The notes under the pieces were generated by a model, which saw nothing but the letters and a program-made list of their open reading frames with translations, did not search any database and was not told the origin of the DNA. Positions 51,280-58,744 of a stretch of 64,000 bases of DNA are shown in pieces (positions within the stretch are counted from its first letter, which is position 1; each line of letters starts with the position of its first letter). Both the position numbers and the translations under genes were made by a program. The DNA comes from an uncultured Oscillospiraceae bacterium. Lineage in GTDB: Bacteria > Bacillota_A > Clostridia > Oscillospirales > Acutalibacteraceae. The DNA lies in the NCBI GenBank assembly GCA_910589395.1, contig CAJUTL010000001.1, positions 1 through 64,000 of the forward strand, in the 5' to 3' direction.

Positions 51280-52143
51280 ATGGAGCTTCTCGTTTTGGGA
51301 TCAGGAGCAGGAGAAAGCTATCCCGGCTCATGGTGCACCTGTCAAAACTGCACCTACGCCAGGGCTCACGGCGGAAAAAATCTTCGGGGCGGCAGCTCTC
51401 TGCTGATCGACCAGGAGCTTTTGATCGACCTGCCGGGAAGCGCCTTGCAGAACGCCTCCCGTTTCGGCGTTTCCCTTTCTGGCGTCCGCGCGCTGCTGGT
51501 CACCCACCCCCATACGGACCACTTTTCCCCCAATCATTTATGGGAAAGAAATTATCCTGAGGAGTTTCAGCAGTTTACAGAGGCCCAGCTTACGGCCAAA
51601 CACGGCGCGCCCTGCGTTACGCCCCTGCCATGCCTGGAGCTTTACGGCACCTCCTTTGTGGAGGAGGCCATCAATGCGGCCGGAGACCTGACCCTTCCCC
51701 GGAAGAGCTATCACTTTACGTATCATCAAATTCGCGGCGGAGACCGCTTTGAGACCTGCGGCTGCTCCATCACGGCACTCAGCGCCAGGCATGACCGCCC
51801 CGGCTATACTGTCAACTATATTGTGGAGAAGGACGGCGTTTCCCTTTTGTACGCCTCCGATACCGGCGGCTATGAGGAAGACGTATACCGGGAGCTTCAA
51901 AAGCACCGCTTTCACTGCGTTTTTGTGGAAGCCACCATGGGAAACACCCCTGCCCCGGAGCTCTGCGGCCATATGAACCTGGAAAAGGCGGAGCGTTTTC
52001 TCACCCGGCTGAAGGAGCTAGGAAGCCTTGCGGCCCATTGTGGAAAACGCCATAAAGCACGGGCTGCGGCCGGAAGCGCCGCTCCATATCGAGATCCGCA
52101 TTCAGGCGGCGGAGGCTGGGTTTATGGTCACTGTCAGCAATGA
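51280..52143 (+). CDS. MBL-fold hydrolase, C-terminus replaced by out-of-frame kinase DNA
   Basis: 287 codons as read; about 246 are genuine. MELLVLGSGAGESYPGSWCT, then CQNCTYAR, is a PhnP-like start with a Cys-rich loop; the zinc motif HPHTDHFSP (HxHxDH) is present, and further ligands are the His in ALSARHDRPG and the Asp in LYASDTGGYEE. After GHMNLEKAERFLTRLKELG (about 52020) the sequence changes to low-complexity, Gly/Ala/Arg-rich residues (HKARAAAGSAAPYRDPHSGG) because it now reads histidine-kinase DNA in the wrong frame. A normal family member would keep a last His-containing strand here, so activity may be lost. Start chosen at ATG 51280 (GGAAGTG upstream); ATG 51265 is also possible. 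Confidence 0.75.
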   Translation: MELLVLGSGAGESYPGSWCTCQNCTYARAHGGKNLRGGSSLLIDQELLIDLPGSALQNASRFGVSLSGVRALLVTHPHTDHFSPNHLWERNYPEEFQQFTEAQLTAKHGAPCVTPLPCLELYGTSFVEEAINAAGDLTLPRKSYHFTYHQIRGGDRFETCGCSITALSARHDRPGYTVNYIVEKDGVSLLYASDTGGYEEDVYRELQKHRFHCVFVEATMGNTPAPELCGHMNLEKAERFLTRLKELGSLAAHCGKRHKARAAAGSAAPYRDPHSGGGGWVYGHCQQ

Positions 52144-52348
52144 CGGGCGGCCTATTCCTCCAGACAGGCTGAAGGAACTGAACGACAGCTTTATCCGCCC
52201 CGCGCCGCCGAGTACAACCGGACACATTGGCCTCCAAAATTTAGCCCAACGGCTGTATCTGACCTATGGAACGAGAGCGGCCCTGCGCATCGCCGTAAAA
52301 GACGGGCTTACTGTGGCAACTGTGTGTATTCCCTACGAGGAGCAGTGA
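52028..52348 (+). pseudogene. C-terminal remnant of a YesM-type sensor histidine kinase
   Basis: 106 codons starting at the junction. LRPIVENAIKHGLRPEAPLH is the N-box of HisKA_7TM/YesM kinases (L-Q-P-hydrophobic-V-E-N-A-hydrophobic-x-H-G), VTVSNDGRPIPPDRL the G1-type motif, and GHIGLQNLAQRLYLTYG the G2 motif with GLxNxxxRL. The receptor, HAMP and phospho-acceptor His parts, normally about 450 residues, are gone. It is followed after 7 bp by its YesN-type regulator, as in intact pairs. A deletion between the MBL gene and the kinase gene explains the structure. Confidence 0.85.
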
Positions 52349-52355
52349 GGAAACT

Positions 52356-53753
52356 ATGAACATTTTAGTGGTAGACGATGAATTTTACACCTGCGAATTG
52401 CTGGCGGAAAAAATACGGTCCTTTGGGCTTCGAGAGATAGAAGCGGTGCTGTGCGCCGGTTCCGGAAAGGAGGCGCTGCGTATTTTGGAGAAAACAGACT
52501 GCCAGCTTCTCATTACGGATATCTGCATGTCCCCCATGGACGGGCTGGAGTTGATTTCAAAAGCAAAGGAAATACAGCCGGAGCTGATCTGCGTTCTGCT
52601 TTCCGCCTTTGATGAGTTCGCCTACGCCCAGCGCGGGATCCAGCTGCGTATTCGGGACTACTGGCTGAAGCCTGTCAATGAGGAAGAAATGCGGGCTTCC
52701 CTGCTGGAGATCATCCAGGAATATCAGTCTGACCAGCATCAATCGCGAGCCCTTTTGGATACGATCATTTCCGGAGCGGTGCTTTCCGGGGATAAGACTC
52801 TGGAGGAAATTTTTCAGGGCACGCCGGGCTATCCGGGAAACGGCGGCTATTTCATGGTCTGGGAGGAAAGCGTCTTTCAGGAGCTTACGGCCCCTGGGTT
52901 TTGGGTCTACAGGCGCTTAAACGGGCAGTCCCTGTTCGCCTGTCCCGCCGCGCGGCCTTCCCCTGAGGACAAAAACGGACTTCTCCGGCTGGCGGATCAG
53001 CTGGGGAAGCCCTGCGGCGTCAGCCTGGCCGGCGGCAATGCGGCGGAGCTTGCCCGGCAGGCAAAATACGCTCTTTCCCTTCAGTGGGTTTGGGAGGAAA
53101 AGAAAACTGTTTTTTACGAGGCGCCGGAGCATTGCGCCGAAGCGCTGAGCCTTGTGGTCAGAGAAACCCTTACGCAGGCCATGACTGTAACCGAGTCAAA
53201 TATCGACCAGCTTCTCGCCGATATCGCGGCGCGGCATGGAACCCTGGAAGAGTTCGCGTTTGCCGTATCTATGGATCGCGTCCGGCAGGGCCTTCTGAAG
53301 GACCTTGCCGGGCTTACCGGCAAGCCGTTGCAAGGGTATTCGCGCCCCCACCGGAAACAGGGCTGGCAAAGCTCTATCAAGGCCTTGCTCAAAGAGCTGA
53401 TCGCCGCAAAAAGCCGGGCGGCAGGCAGCCGAAAAAGAGACCCCATTCAGTGGCGCGTCTCCTATATCGAAAGCCATTACGGCGACGCCGGCCTGGACAT
53501 GACGCTGCTGGCGGACAAGCTTGGCCTCAGCTATCAGTACTACAGCGAGCTTTTTCACAGGCAGATGGGGATCACTTTTTCCGAATATATTCTGGATTTC
53601 AGAATGAAGGAGGCCTGCCGCCTTCTTTTGCAGGGAGAGCTTGTGTCTGAGATCGCCAAAAAGACGGGCTACAGCCACGCCCACAGCTTCACCCGGGCCT
53701 TTAAGCGAATGTACGGAATATCGCCCGGCGCGTTTCGAGAGATGAAGGAATGA
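52356..53753 (+). CDS. YesN-type AraC family response regulator
   Basis: 465 residues. Receiver domain with Asp7/Asp8 and phospho-acceptor Asp55 (LLITDICMSPMDGLEL), a middle region of about 220 residues, and a C-terminal AraC domain with MTLLADKLGLSYQYYSELFH and VSEIAKKTGYSHAHSFTRAF. GAGGAAACT precedes ATG. It normally pairs with a YesM kinase to control a sugar importer; here the kinase is broken and no importer is nearby, so its input may be lost or may come from another kinase. Confidence 0.92.
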   Translation: MNILVVDDEFYTCELLAEKIRSFGLREIEAVLCAGSGKEALRILEKTDCQLLITDICMSPMDGLELISKAKEIQPELICVLLSAFDEFAYAQRGIQLRIRDYWLKPVNEEEMRASLLEIIQEYQSDQHQSRALLDTIISGAVLSGDKTLEEIFQGTPGYPGNGGYFMVWEESVFQELTAPGFWVYRRLNGQSLFACPAARPSPEDKNGLLRLADQLGKPCGVSLAGGNAAELARQAKYALSLQWVWEEKKTVFYEAPEHCAEALSLVVRETLTQAMTVTESNIDQLLADIAARHGTLEEFAFAVSMDRVRQGLLKDLAGLTGKPLQGYSRPHRKQGWQSSIKALLKELIAAKSRAAGSRKRDPIQWRVSYIESHYGDAGLDMTLLADKLGLSYQYYSELFHRQMGITFSEYILDFRMKEACRLLLQGELVSEIAKKTGYSHAHSFTRAFKRMYGISPGAFREMKE

Positions 53754-53787
53754 GAGCCTGCTTTCCCAAAAAGGAAAGCAGGCTCTC
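53752..53787. terminator. Bidirectional terminator between convergent genes
   Basis: GAGAGCCTGCTTTCC (53752-53766) pairs with GGAAAGCAGGCTCTC (53773-53787). The stop codon of the YesN gene is part of the stem. T-runs are weak. Confidence 0.7.
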
Positions 53788-53809
53788 GAATTCTTCCGGC
53801 AGCTTCTTT

Positions 53810-55066
53810 TTAAAGCACTGTTCCACCGGAGATGCTTTTCCGCGAAAACAGGCTGAATATTGCGGCAATCCCCACCGGGACACAGCTGATCCATAGCAGT
53901 GTTAAAAATACGCCGTTCCAGCCGAAATGATCCGCCAAAGCTCCCAATCCATAGGAGCTGAGGGCGCTGCCAATGTAACAGCAGCCATTGAGAAGACCCG
54001 CCAGCAGACCGGAATCTATCTGTTCCCGCAGGTAGAGGGGCGCCATACTGGTGATCACATTGTTCACAGCGTGCATAAACAGCGAGGTGCAGCCAAAGGC
54101 CGCCAGCACAACGGCCCACAGGCCGGTATCCACAAACAGCAGCACCAGTCCCATGCACAGGGCGGTCAGCAGAAACCACACCCCGGAAAGGAACACCAGG
54201 GAGGATATCTTTTTTTGCAGCGCGGTATTGCAGATAGCGCCCAGCAGCCCCAGCAGGGGCAGAAGCAGCGTTAAAAAAATGGAAAGGCTTTCCGGCAAAC
54301 CAAATTTTTCCTTCAGAATAGAGGGCACCCAGGTGGTAAGGCCGTCCTTTACCAGGTTGTTCGCTACGGCGAACACGCCCAGTGCGATCACGGCCGCCAG
54401 CGCGCCGCCGGCGATGCCCCGGGAAGCGGAAGCCGCCGCAGAGGACGGCAAATTGCCGCTTTCCTCCCTCTCCGCCTGAAACACCTTTTCATAGAAAAGG
54501 AACCAAACGACCGCGGAAACCAGCATCAGCACTGACGCGGCCAGAAAGGAAAAACGATATCCCCCGGAGATCGCCAACAGGGCGCTGAGCCCGTAAATGA
54601 GGAACGTGCCCACAGGCACGGTGGTGCTCATGGCCACAACGGCCTTTGTCAGATCCTTTTTCTGAAGCGTTCGGGAAAGAACAGAGATCAGCGTGGGCCA
54701 CAGGATCGACTGCACCGCGCCGTTTAAGAGCCACAAATATTTCATCCAGGAAAAGGGAACGCCCAAAAGCACAGCCAGATTCAGCAAGGAGGACACAAGC
54801 AGGGCCAGCGGGATCATATACTTCGCGCGGTAGCGCCTGCACAGCAGGCCGTTTATCACCTGCCCCGCGCCGTAGGCGAAGAAAAAGCAGGTGGTCACCA
54901 GGCCCGTATCTCCATGGCTAACGCCGAGTTCACGCAGAAATCCCGTAATGTTGGAGCTGTAGCTGTAGCGCCCCAAATAGGCGGAGGTATAGGCAAGCCA
55001 GCAGAAAAGGATCGGCGCCCAGACCAGGAGCCCCGCGCCTTTAATCGCGGCTTTTCCCTCCTTCAC
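53810..55066 (-). CDS. MFS transporter (organophosphate antiporter-like)
   Basis: 418 residues, twelve membrane spans in two halves of six with a cytoplasmic loop at about 185-210. Start GTG 55066 overlaps the stop of the phosphodiesterase gene (GTGA), which is a better start than ATG 55087 inside that gene. LAYTSAYLGRYSYSSNI and the loop FFAYGAGQVINGLLCRRY resemble the OPA group (GlpT/UhpT), which exchanges sugar phosphates or glycerol-3-phosphate for phosphate. The partner phosphodiesterase would release such a phosphate ester, so the pair is consistent. Substrate inferred. Confidence 0.85.
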   Translation of the reverse strand: MKEGKAAIKGAGLLVWAPILFCWLAYTSAYLGRYSYSSNITGFLRELGVSHGDTGLVTTCFFFAYGAGQVINGLLCRRYRAKYMIPLALLVSSLLNLAVLLGVPFSWMKYLWLLNGAVQSILWPTLISVLSRTLQKKDLTKAVVAMSTTVPVGTFLIYGLSALLAISGGYRFSFLAASVLMLVSAVVWFLFYEKVFQAEREESGNLPSSAAASASRGIAGGALAAVIALGVFAVANNLVKDGLTTWVPSILKEKFGLPESLSIFLTLLLPLLGLLGAICNTALQKKISSLVFLSGVWFLLTALCMGLVLLFVDTGLWAVVLAAFGCTSLFMHAVNNVITSMAPLYLREQIDSGLLAGLLNGCCYIGSALSSYGLGALADHFGWNGVFLTLLWISCVPVGIAAIFSLFSRKSISGGTVL

Positions 55067-55827
55067 CGGATCACCCTGCCTTCCCACTCTGCCGGAGCCT
55101 CCACCCCCAGCAGGGAGGCAATCGTGGGCGCGATATCCTGAATGGTGAGGCCCTCTACCGCTTTTCCCGCCTCAAAGGGCTTTCCCAGGCAGAAAATGGG
55201 GATCGTCATATCCTCCGGCTGCTCTGTGCCGTGGGACCTGCCGTGCCCGCCGTGATCCGCCGTGTAAATCACAGCGTACTCGTCTCCCAATGCTTCGATC
55301 AGCTCCCCTGTCATATCGCAGCACTGGTTCAGGGCGGCCAGATATTCCTTCCCCATCCAGCCGTGACCGTGGCCCGCCGCGTCCGGCCAGCCGAGATACA
55401 GAAACGCGAAATCGATCTCGCCGTTTTTCAGGGCGGCCTTGGCGCTTTCCGTGCATTCCCGGCAGGCGGCGCCGTACCCGTAAGCCTCTCCGGACACGAA
55501 CACACTGCGGGACAGGCTTCCCGGGCGGCCCAGGTCCCGCAGCTCCTCCCAGTTATAGAACATGGCGCATTTCTTTCCCTTCGCGGCCAGGCAGTCGAAC
55601 AGCCCGGCAATGGGCCGTACCTGGGGCACATAGGTGTTGGTGGTGATCCCGTGGCGCTCCGGATCAACGCTGTGGAACAGAGACATATGGCAGGGCAGCG
55701 TGACCGAGGGCATCACTGTGCGGGAATTCATGCAATAGGTTCCGTGTTCCCGCAAATAGCGCACGGCAGGGTGCCCCTCCGCCGCGTCGGGCCGCATACC
55801 GTCACTTAGAATCAACAATACCTTCAT
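55063..55827 (-). CDS. Alkaline phosphatase superfamily phosphodiesterase
   Basis: 254 residues, type I phosphodiesterase/nucleotide pyrophosphatase fold. Metal and nucleophile motifs: LLILSDGMRPDA (Asp near residue 8), PSVTLPCHMSLFHSVDPERH with Thr as likely nucleophile, FLYLGWPDAAGHGHGWMG, and YTADHGGHGRSHG for the second metal site. No signal peptide, so it acts in the cytoplasm. Starts within the end of the deoR gene (26-bp overlap). Together with the MFS permease it suggests uptake and cleavage of a small phosphodiester. Confidence 0.88.
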   Translation of the reverse strand: MKVLLILSDGMRPDAAEGHPAVRYLREHGTYCMNSRTVMPSVTLPCHMSLFHSVDPERHGITTNTYVPQVRPIAGLFDCLAAKGKKCAMFYNWEELRDLGRPGSLSRSVFVSGEAYGYGAACRECTESAKAALKNGEIDFAFLYLGWPDAAGHGHGWMGKEYLAALNQCCDMTGELIEALGDEYAVIYTADHGGHGRSHGTEQPEDMTIPIFCLGKPFEAGKAVEGLTIQDIAPTIASLLGVEAPAEWEGRVIR

Positions 55828-56602
55828 TCAAATCACCCTTTCTTGTTATCACACGGCACTGGTTGGCCGCGTATATCTCCTTCATGCTTTCTGACAGAGC
55901 GGAATCGCTGAGATAAATGTGCTTTGGCGTCATGTCGCAGATCTTGTACAGGGCATTTTTTTCATATTTGCTGCTGTCCGCCAGCACAATAGCCTGGTCG
56001 CTGTGCTTCACCAGCTTCCTTTGCAGCTCCAGAATTTCCGGGCAATAATCGCACACGCCGTTTTTCAGAGACACCGCGGAGGGAAACAGGAAGGATTTTT
56101 GCAAATGCACGTTTTCCAGCATTTCAGAGGCAAAAGCTCCGCAGAACACCCGCTCCTCCCTGCTGTAGCTGCCGCCGCAAAGAAGCACTTGAAAGTCCCG
56201 GCCCCTCCGCACCCGTTCAAAAACGTCCATGGAATAGGTCACGATCGTAAGGCGCCGAAACCGCTCCGTCAGCGCTTCCGCAAATTCAATAGCTGTGGTG
56301 CCCGCGTCAATACCGATGATATCGTACTCCCGCACAAGACCCAGGGCCAGGGCCGCAAGCTCCCGCTTTTCCGGTCTGCGCTCCTCCGCCCGGCTGTCAA
56401 AATCGTGAAACGGCTGAGCGCTGCCTCTGGATACCGCCCCGCCGTGCACACGAAGGAGTCTGTCACACTGCTCCAAATACAGGAGATCCTTTCGGATCGT
56501 CTCTGCGGACACATCAAACAGCTCCAGCAGCCTTGCCACCGTTACCGCCGACTCCTTTTCCACCAGAGCCGCGATCCTTTCCCTTCGCTGGCTGGTAAGC
56601 AA
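55802..56602 (-). CDS. DeoR family transcriptional regulator
   Basis: 266 residues from TTG 56602 (GGGGAG upstream). N-terminal winged helix SQRRERIAALVEKESAVTVA, with the recognition helix VSAETIRKDLLYLEQCDRLL and RVHGGAV; C-terminal DeoR effector domain with IGIDAGTTAIEFAEAL and ADSSKYEKNALYKICDM, which binds a sugar phosphate. First gene of the three-gene unit; it likely represses the unit until the phosphate ester is present. Confidence 0.93.
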   Translation of the reverse strand: MLTSQRRERIAALVEKESAVTVARLLELFDVSAETIRKDLLYLEQCDRLLRVHGGAVSRGSAQPFHDFDSRAEERRPEKRELAALALGLVREYDIIGIDAGTTAIEFAEALTERFRRLTIVTYSMDVFERVRRGRDFQVLLCGGSYSREERVFCGAFASEMLENVHLQKSFLFPSAVSLKNGVCDYCPEILELQRKLVKHSDQAIVLADSSKYEKNALYKICDMTPKHIYLSDSALSESMKEIYAANQCRVITRKGDLNEGIVDSK

Positions 56603-56674
56603 TACACTCTCCCCTTCCCGCAATGCGCCCGGCTTTTTTCTTCAAGGTCGGCACGCAATATTGCAAATTCCAAC

Positions 56675-56722
56675 TTTTCACAAGTTTTTACAATATTATA
56701 CCACTTTATCCTTGCTTGTCAA
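56675..56722 (-). promoter_or_regulatory. Promoter and direct-repeat operator of the deoR operon
   Basis: Minus strand TTGACA (56722-56717), 16-bp spacer, TATAAT (56700-56695). Just downstream are two near-identical 9-mers on the plus strand, TTTTCACAA (56675-56683) and TTTTTACAA (56685-56693), 10 bp apart, so on the same face of the helix: a likely DeoR operator at the transcription start. Confidence 0.7.
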
Positions 56723-56778
56723 CAGATTTCCGCAGGAGTAAAGCAGGAAAAAGTACAAAATTTTCCCAAAATCTGTTC

Positions 56779-56807
56779 TTGACAACCCGCCCAACGGGTG
56801 CTATAAT
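56779..56807 (+). promoter_or_regulatory. Consensus promoter of tRNA-Leu
   Basis: TTGACA (56779-56784), exactly 17 bp, TATAAT (56802-56807). It is 80 bp upstream of the tRNA, leaving a transcribed leader. Confidence 0.85.
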
Positions 56808-56894
56808 AGTCAAGCACTCAAAAGTGGGTGTTTGCGGATCAGCTTAGTTGCCCGCCTCGGGGGTTCCACCCGTGTAAAAATGTGGGACATATGT

Positions 56895-56981
56895 GCAGGT
56901 GTGGCGGAATTGGCAGACGCGTATGGTTCAGGTCCATATGAGCGCAAGTTCATGCAGGTTCAAGTCCTGTCACCTGCACCA
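56895..56981 (+). tRNA. tRNA-Leu (CAG)
   Basis: Acceptor GCAGGTG (56895-56901) pairs with CACCTGC (56971-56977), followed by A and an encoded CCA. The anticodon loop TTCAGGT sits between ATGG and CCAT, giving anticodon CAG. A long variable arm (class II) ATGAGCGCAAGTTCATG and a T-arm GGTTCAAGTCC are present, as expected for leucine. Confidence 0.95.
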
Positions 56982-56990
56982 GAGTGAATG

Positions 56991-57029
56991 AGTCCCGCTT
57001 TTCGAACCATTTTATCGAAAAGCGGGACT
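56991..57029 (+). terminator. Terminator after tRNA-Leu
   Basis: AGTCCCGCTTTTCGA (56991-57005) pairs with TCGAAAAGCGGGACT (57015-57029). The T-run after it is short. Confidence 0.75.
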
Positions 57030-57201
57030 TGTCATATTCGGAAAGCCTTGATATATGGGACTTTCCGCTTTTTCATATTAGAGTATGGCTTTTCCAAAAC
57101 TCCTAAAACGCAAAACTAATATTTCTATGCAAAGCAGCTACTTAGACACTACTTCTCGATAAAATAGATTTATAAATATTCTCAAAATTATAGACATATT
57201 G

Positions 57202-57230
57202 TTGCCCAAGTACAGCGACTATGGTATAAT
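57202..57230 (+). promoter_or_regulatory. Promoter of the small AT-rich gene
   Basis: TTGCCC (57202-57207), 17-bp spacer, TATAAT (57225-57230) with an extended TGG before it. A small dyad ACTGG TAT CCAGT lies at about 57257-57269 between promoter and gene. The rest of 57030-57200 is A/T-rich with no gene seen. Confidence 0.6.
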
Positions 57231-57297
57231 TTAAAAATAAAAACCATTTGGCAAAACTGGTATCCAGTATAAAGTATTGTGTTGGGAGAGGACTTGA

Positions 57298-57747
57298 ATG
57301 GGGTACAGATTAAATGGAGTTAGCATACCGATAGGCGGAATCTCATGGGAAAAATGTGTTACGGAAAAGGATCGGATTCAATATCTGTTTTTCTATTTAG
57401 AGTCTAAACGAATTTTGACTAACCCAATGTCAATGGAAGTTGTAGACGGTTGCATCAATTCTGTGTTAGAGATAAAATCCGTATTAGTAGAAGCAACAAA
57501 AGATATTCCATTTTCTGAGAATAATCTCAACAGCATTCGGCAAATGATTAGTGGATGTAATGATTTCCTTAATAATATTAATGAAACAGATTATCCTCAT
57601 CTCATATATAAAAATAAAGATAGATGGGGAGATTTAAGATTTGACACAGCAATGAAAACTTTCCGTGAGTCTTTTAGACAACCTATTAAAGAAATAGAAA
57701 AGCAAACAGGGATAACCTTCAAGGGACACATTTCAGATGTGTGGTAA
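57298..57747 (+). CDS. Unknown small protein in an AT-rich islet next to tRNA-Leu
   Basis: 149 residues. The N-terminus RLNGVSIPIGGISWEKCVTE resembles the short 'GxSxPxGGxSW' opening I associate with small proteins annotated as DUF6650, often in mobile or defence contexts; I could not verify this. The rest is helical and charged (INSVLEIKSVLVEATKDIPF, RESFRQPIKEIEKQTGITF) without membrane span or catalytic motif. GGGAGAGGACTTGA precedes ATG. The gene has its own promoter and a 17-bp terminator, and base composition well below that of the neighbouring genes. That and its place after a tRNA suggest acquisition. Confidence 0.7.
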   Translation: MGYRLNGVSIPIGGISWEKCVTEKDRIQYLFFYLESKRILTNPMSMEVVDGCINSVLEIKSVLVEATKDIPFSENNLNSIRQMISGCNDFLNNINETDYPHLIYKNKDRWGDLRFDTAMKTFRESFRQPIKEIEKQTGITFKGHISDVW

Positions 57748-57814
57748 ATAAGTGATTTATCGCTAAAGTTAATTCTGCCTTTTCGATAGTATCTATAGTG
57801 TTCCGCTATTACAT

Positions 57815-57853
57815 AATACAAAAAGAGACCCTTTCAGGGTCTCTTTTTGTATT
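57815..57853. terminator. Long bidirectional terminator
   Basis: AATACAAAAAGAGACCC (57815-57831) pairs perfectly with GGGTCTCTTTTTGTATT (57837-57853), 17 bp, with A and T tracts on both sides. Confidence 0.92.
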
Positions 57854-57867
57854 ACTATACGGCTTTC

Positions 57868-58263
57868 ACAGGATTTGAACCTGAGAAGGGTGAGCGCGTC
57901 CCACCGGGACGCTGCCGCGAATTGACCGAGCCGACAGGCGAGACCTGACCGTTTAGAAAATGCGCCAGTGACGTGTTTTTAGGGCAGAGCGGCAAGCCAT
58001 CAAGGGCGAACGCCGTGAAGTCCTTGTTCAAGCCCTGTCCCTTGTCTGTTGTGAACGGATAGGAGTTTCCGCTATGCGTAAACTCCGGCAAAGCAGCCGA
58101 GCGGCACGAGGCTGCTTTGTGATACCGGCGCCAAGCCGCAGCGAGCCCTGGTGGCTCGCTGCGGCTTTCATTTTGAAATCCGCGGCTTCGCTTTTCGGGC
58201 TGCTACCTCTCGCCTATCGGCTCGGCCGGGTCAGAACGCTGTCCACCGGACAGCTTCTCCCTC
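57868..58263. repeat. Structured repeat element with terminal inverted family D units
   Basis: No convincing gene. The left end unit (57889-57944, GGTGAGCGCGTCCCACCGGG...) is repeated inverted at the right (58208-58260). Between them are strong hairpins: AAAGCAGCC/GGCTGCTTT (58090-58118) and AGCCGCAGCGAGCC/GGCTCGCTGCGGCT (58134-58166). A T-arm-like sequence ACAGGATTTGAACCTG (57868-57883) lies at the left edge and matches, in reverse, 15 of 16 bases of the tRNA-Leu T-arm. A third family D unit is at 39452-39507. The hairpin in the unit covaries between copies. Confidence 0.65.
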
Positions 58264-58478
58264 TCCGCAAAAAATCACGCTTGTCTCCGCTGTTCACTTA
58301 TAAATGCGTTCACAACGCTCCGACGGCGCGACCAATTTTTTGCGGGCAAGGGCATCTTCTTTGCAGCACACGGTGGAACAAGCTCCCCAAAGCCGCATGA
58401 GTTCAATATTCTTGACTTGAAACCAGTTTCAGATATCTGAATTGCAGTGGTGACACAGCAGCGTGACGCTGCGCCAGC
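58264..58478. other. Intergenic sequence, no feature recognised
   Basis: I see no gene with a ribosome binding site and no strong hairpin. It contains CAGCAGCGTGACGCTGCGCC, a local dyad near 58456-58475. Confidence 0.5.
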
Positions 58479-58600
58479 ACGCGCACCTATGTTTGTGGGT
58501 GCGCGTACCTTTTTGCCCGCGTTTTAGCGGCGCCTTTTAGCACATTAGGGCCAAAAAGAGAAGTCCTCAAAGCGTACAGCTTTGAGGACTTCTCTTTTTT
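58479..58600. terminator. Two terminators between the repeat element and purC
   Basis: Hairpin 1: ACGCGCACC (58479-58487) with GGTGCGCGT (58498-58506), then ACCTTTTTG. Hairpin 2: AAAAAGAGAAGTCC... (58553-58573) with its exact inverse (58579-58599), 21 bp, followed by a T-run; it can stop transcription from both sides, including purC read on the minus strand. Confidence 0.85.
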
Positions 58601-58744
58601 CGCGGATAGTTGCCGTGAAACACACCGAGTTCTAACACCTCTTCACGTTAAGCAAGAACGAAAGTCTCGCCGTCCTGTCCTGCTTTCGCTTTATGCAAGA
58701 CAAATTATTTGCCTGCAAAGATTTTTGGCAAGCACAAACCCCAG

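Noticed and set aside
56811..56894. T-box or other riboswitch before tRNA-Leu
   Set aside because: The leader precedes a tRNA rather than a coding gene, and no conserved T-box sequence is visible.
57855..58091. Minus-strand frame of 78 codons inside the structured repeat element
   Set aside because: It overlaps the inverted-repeat unit and hairpins, has no ribosome binding site, and the same DNA is explained by the repeat; no family recognised.
58074..58400. Plus-strand frame of 108 codons through the repeat element
   Set aside because: Crosses both hairpins and the right-hand repeat unit; residues reflect palindromic DNA rather than a protein.
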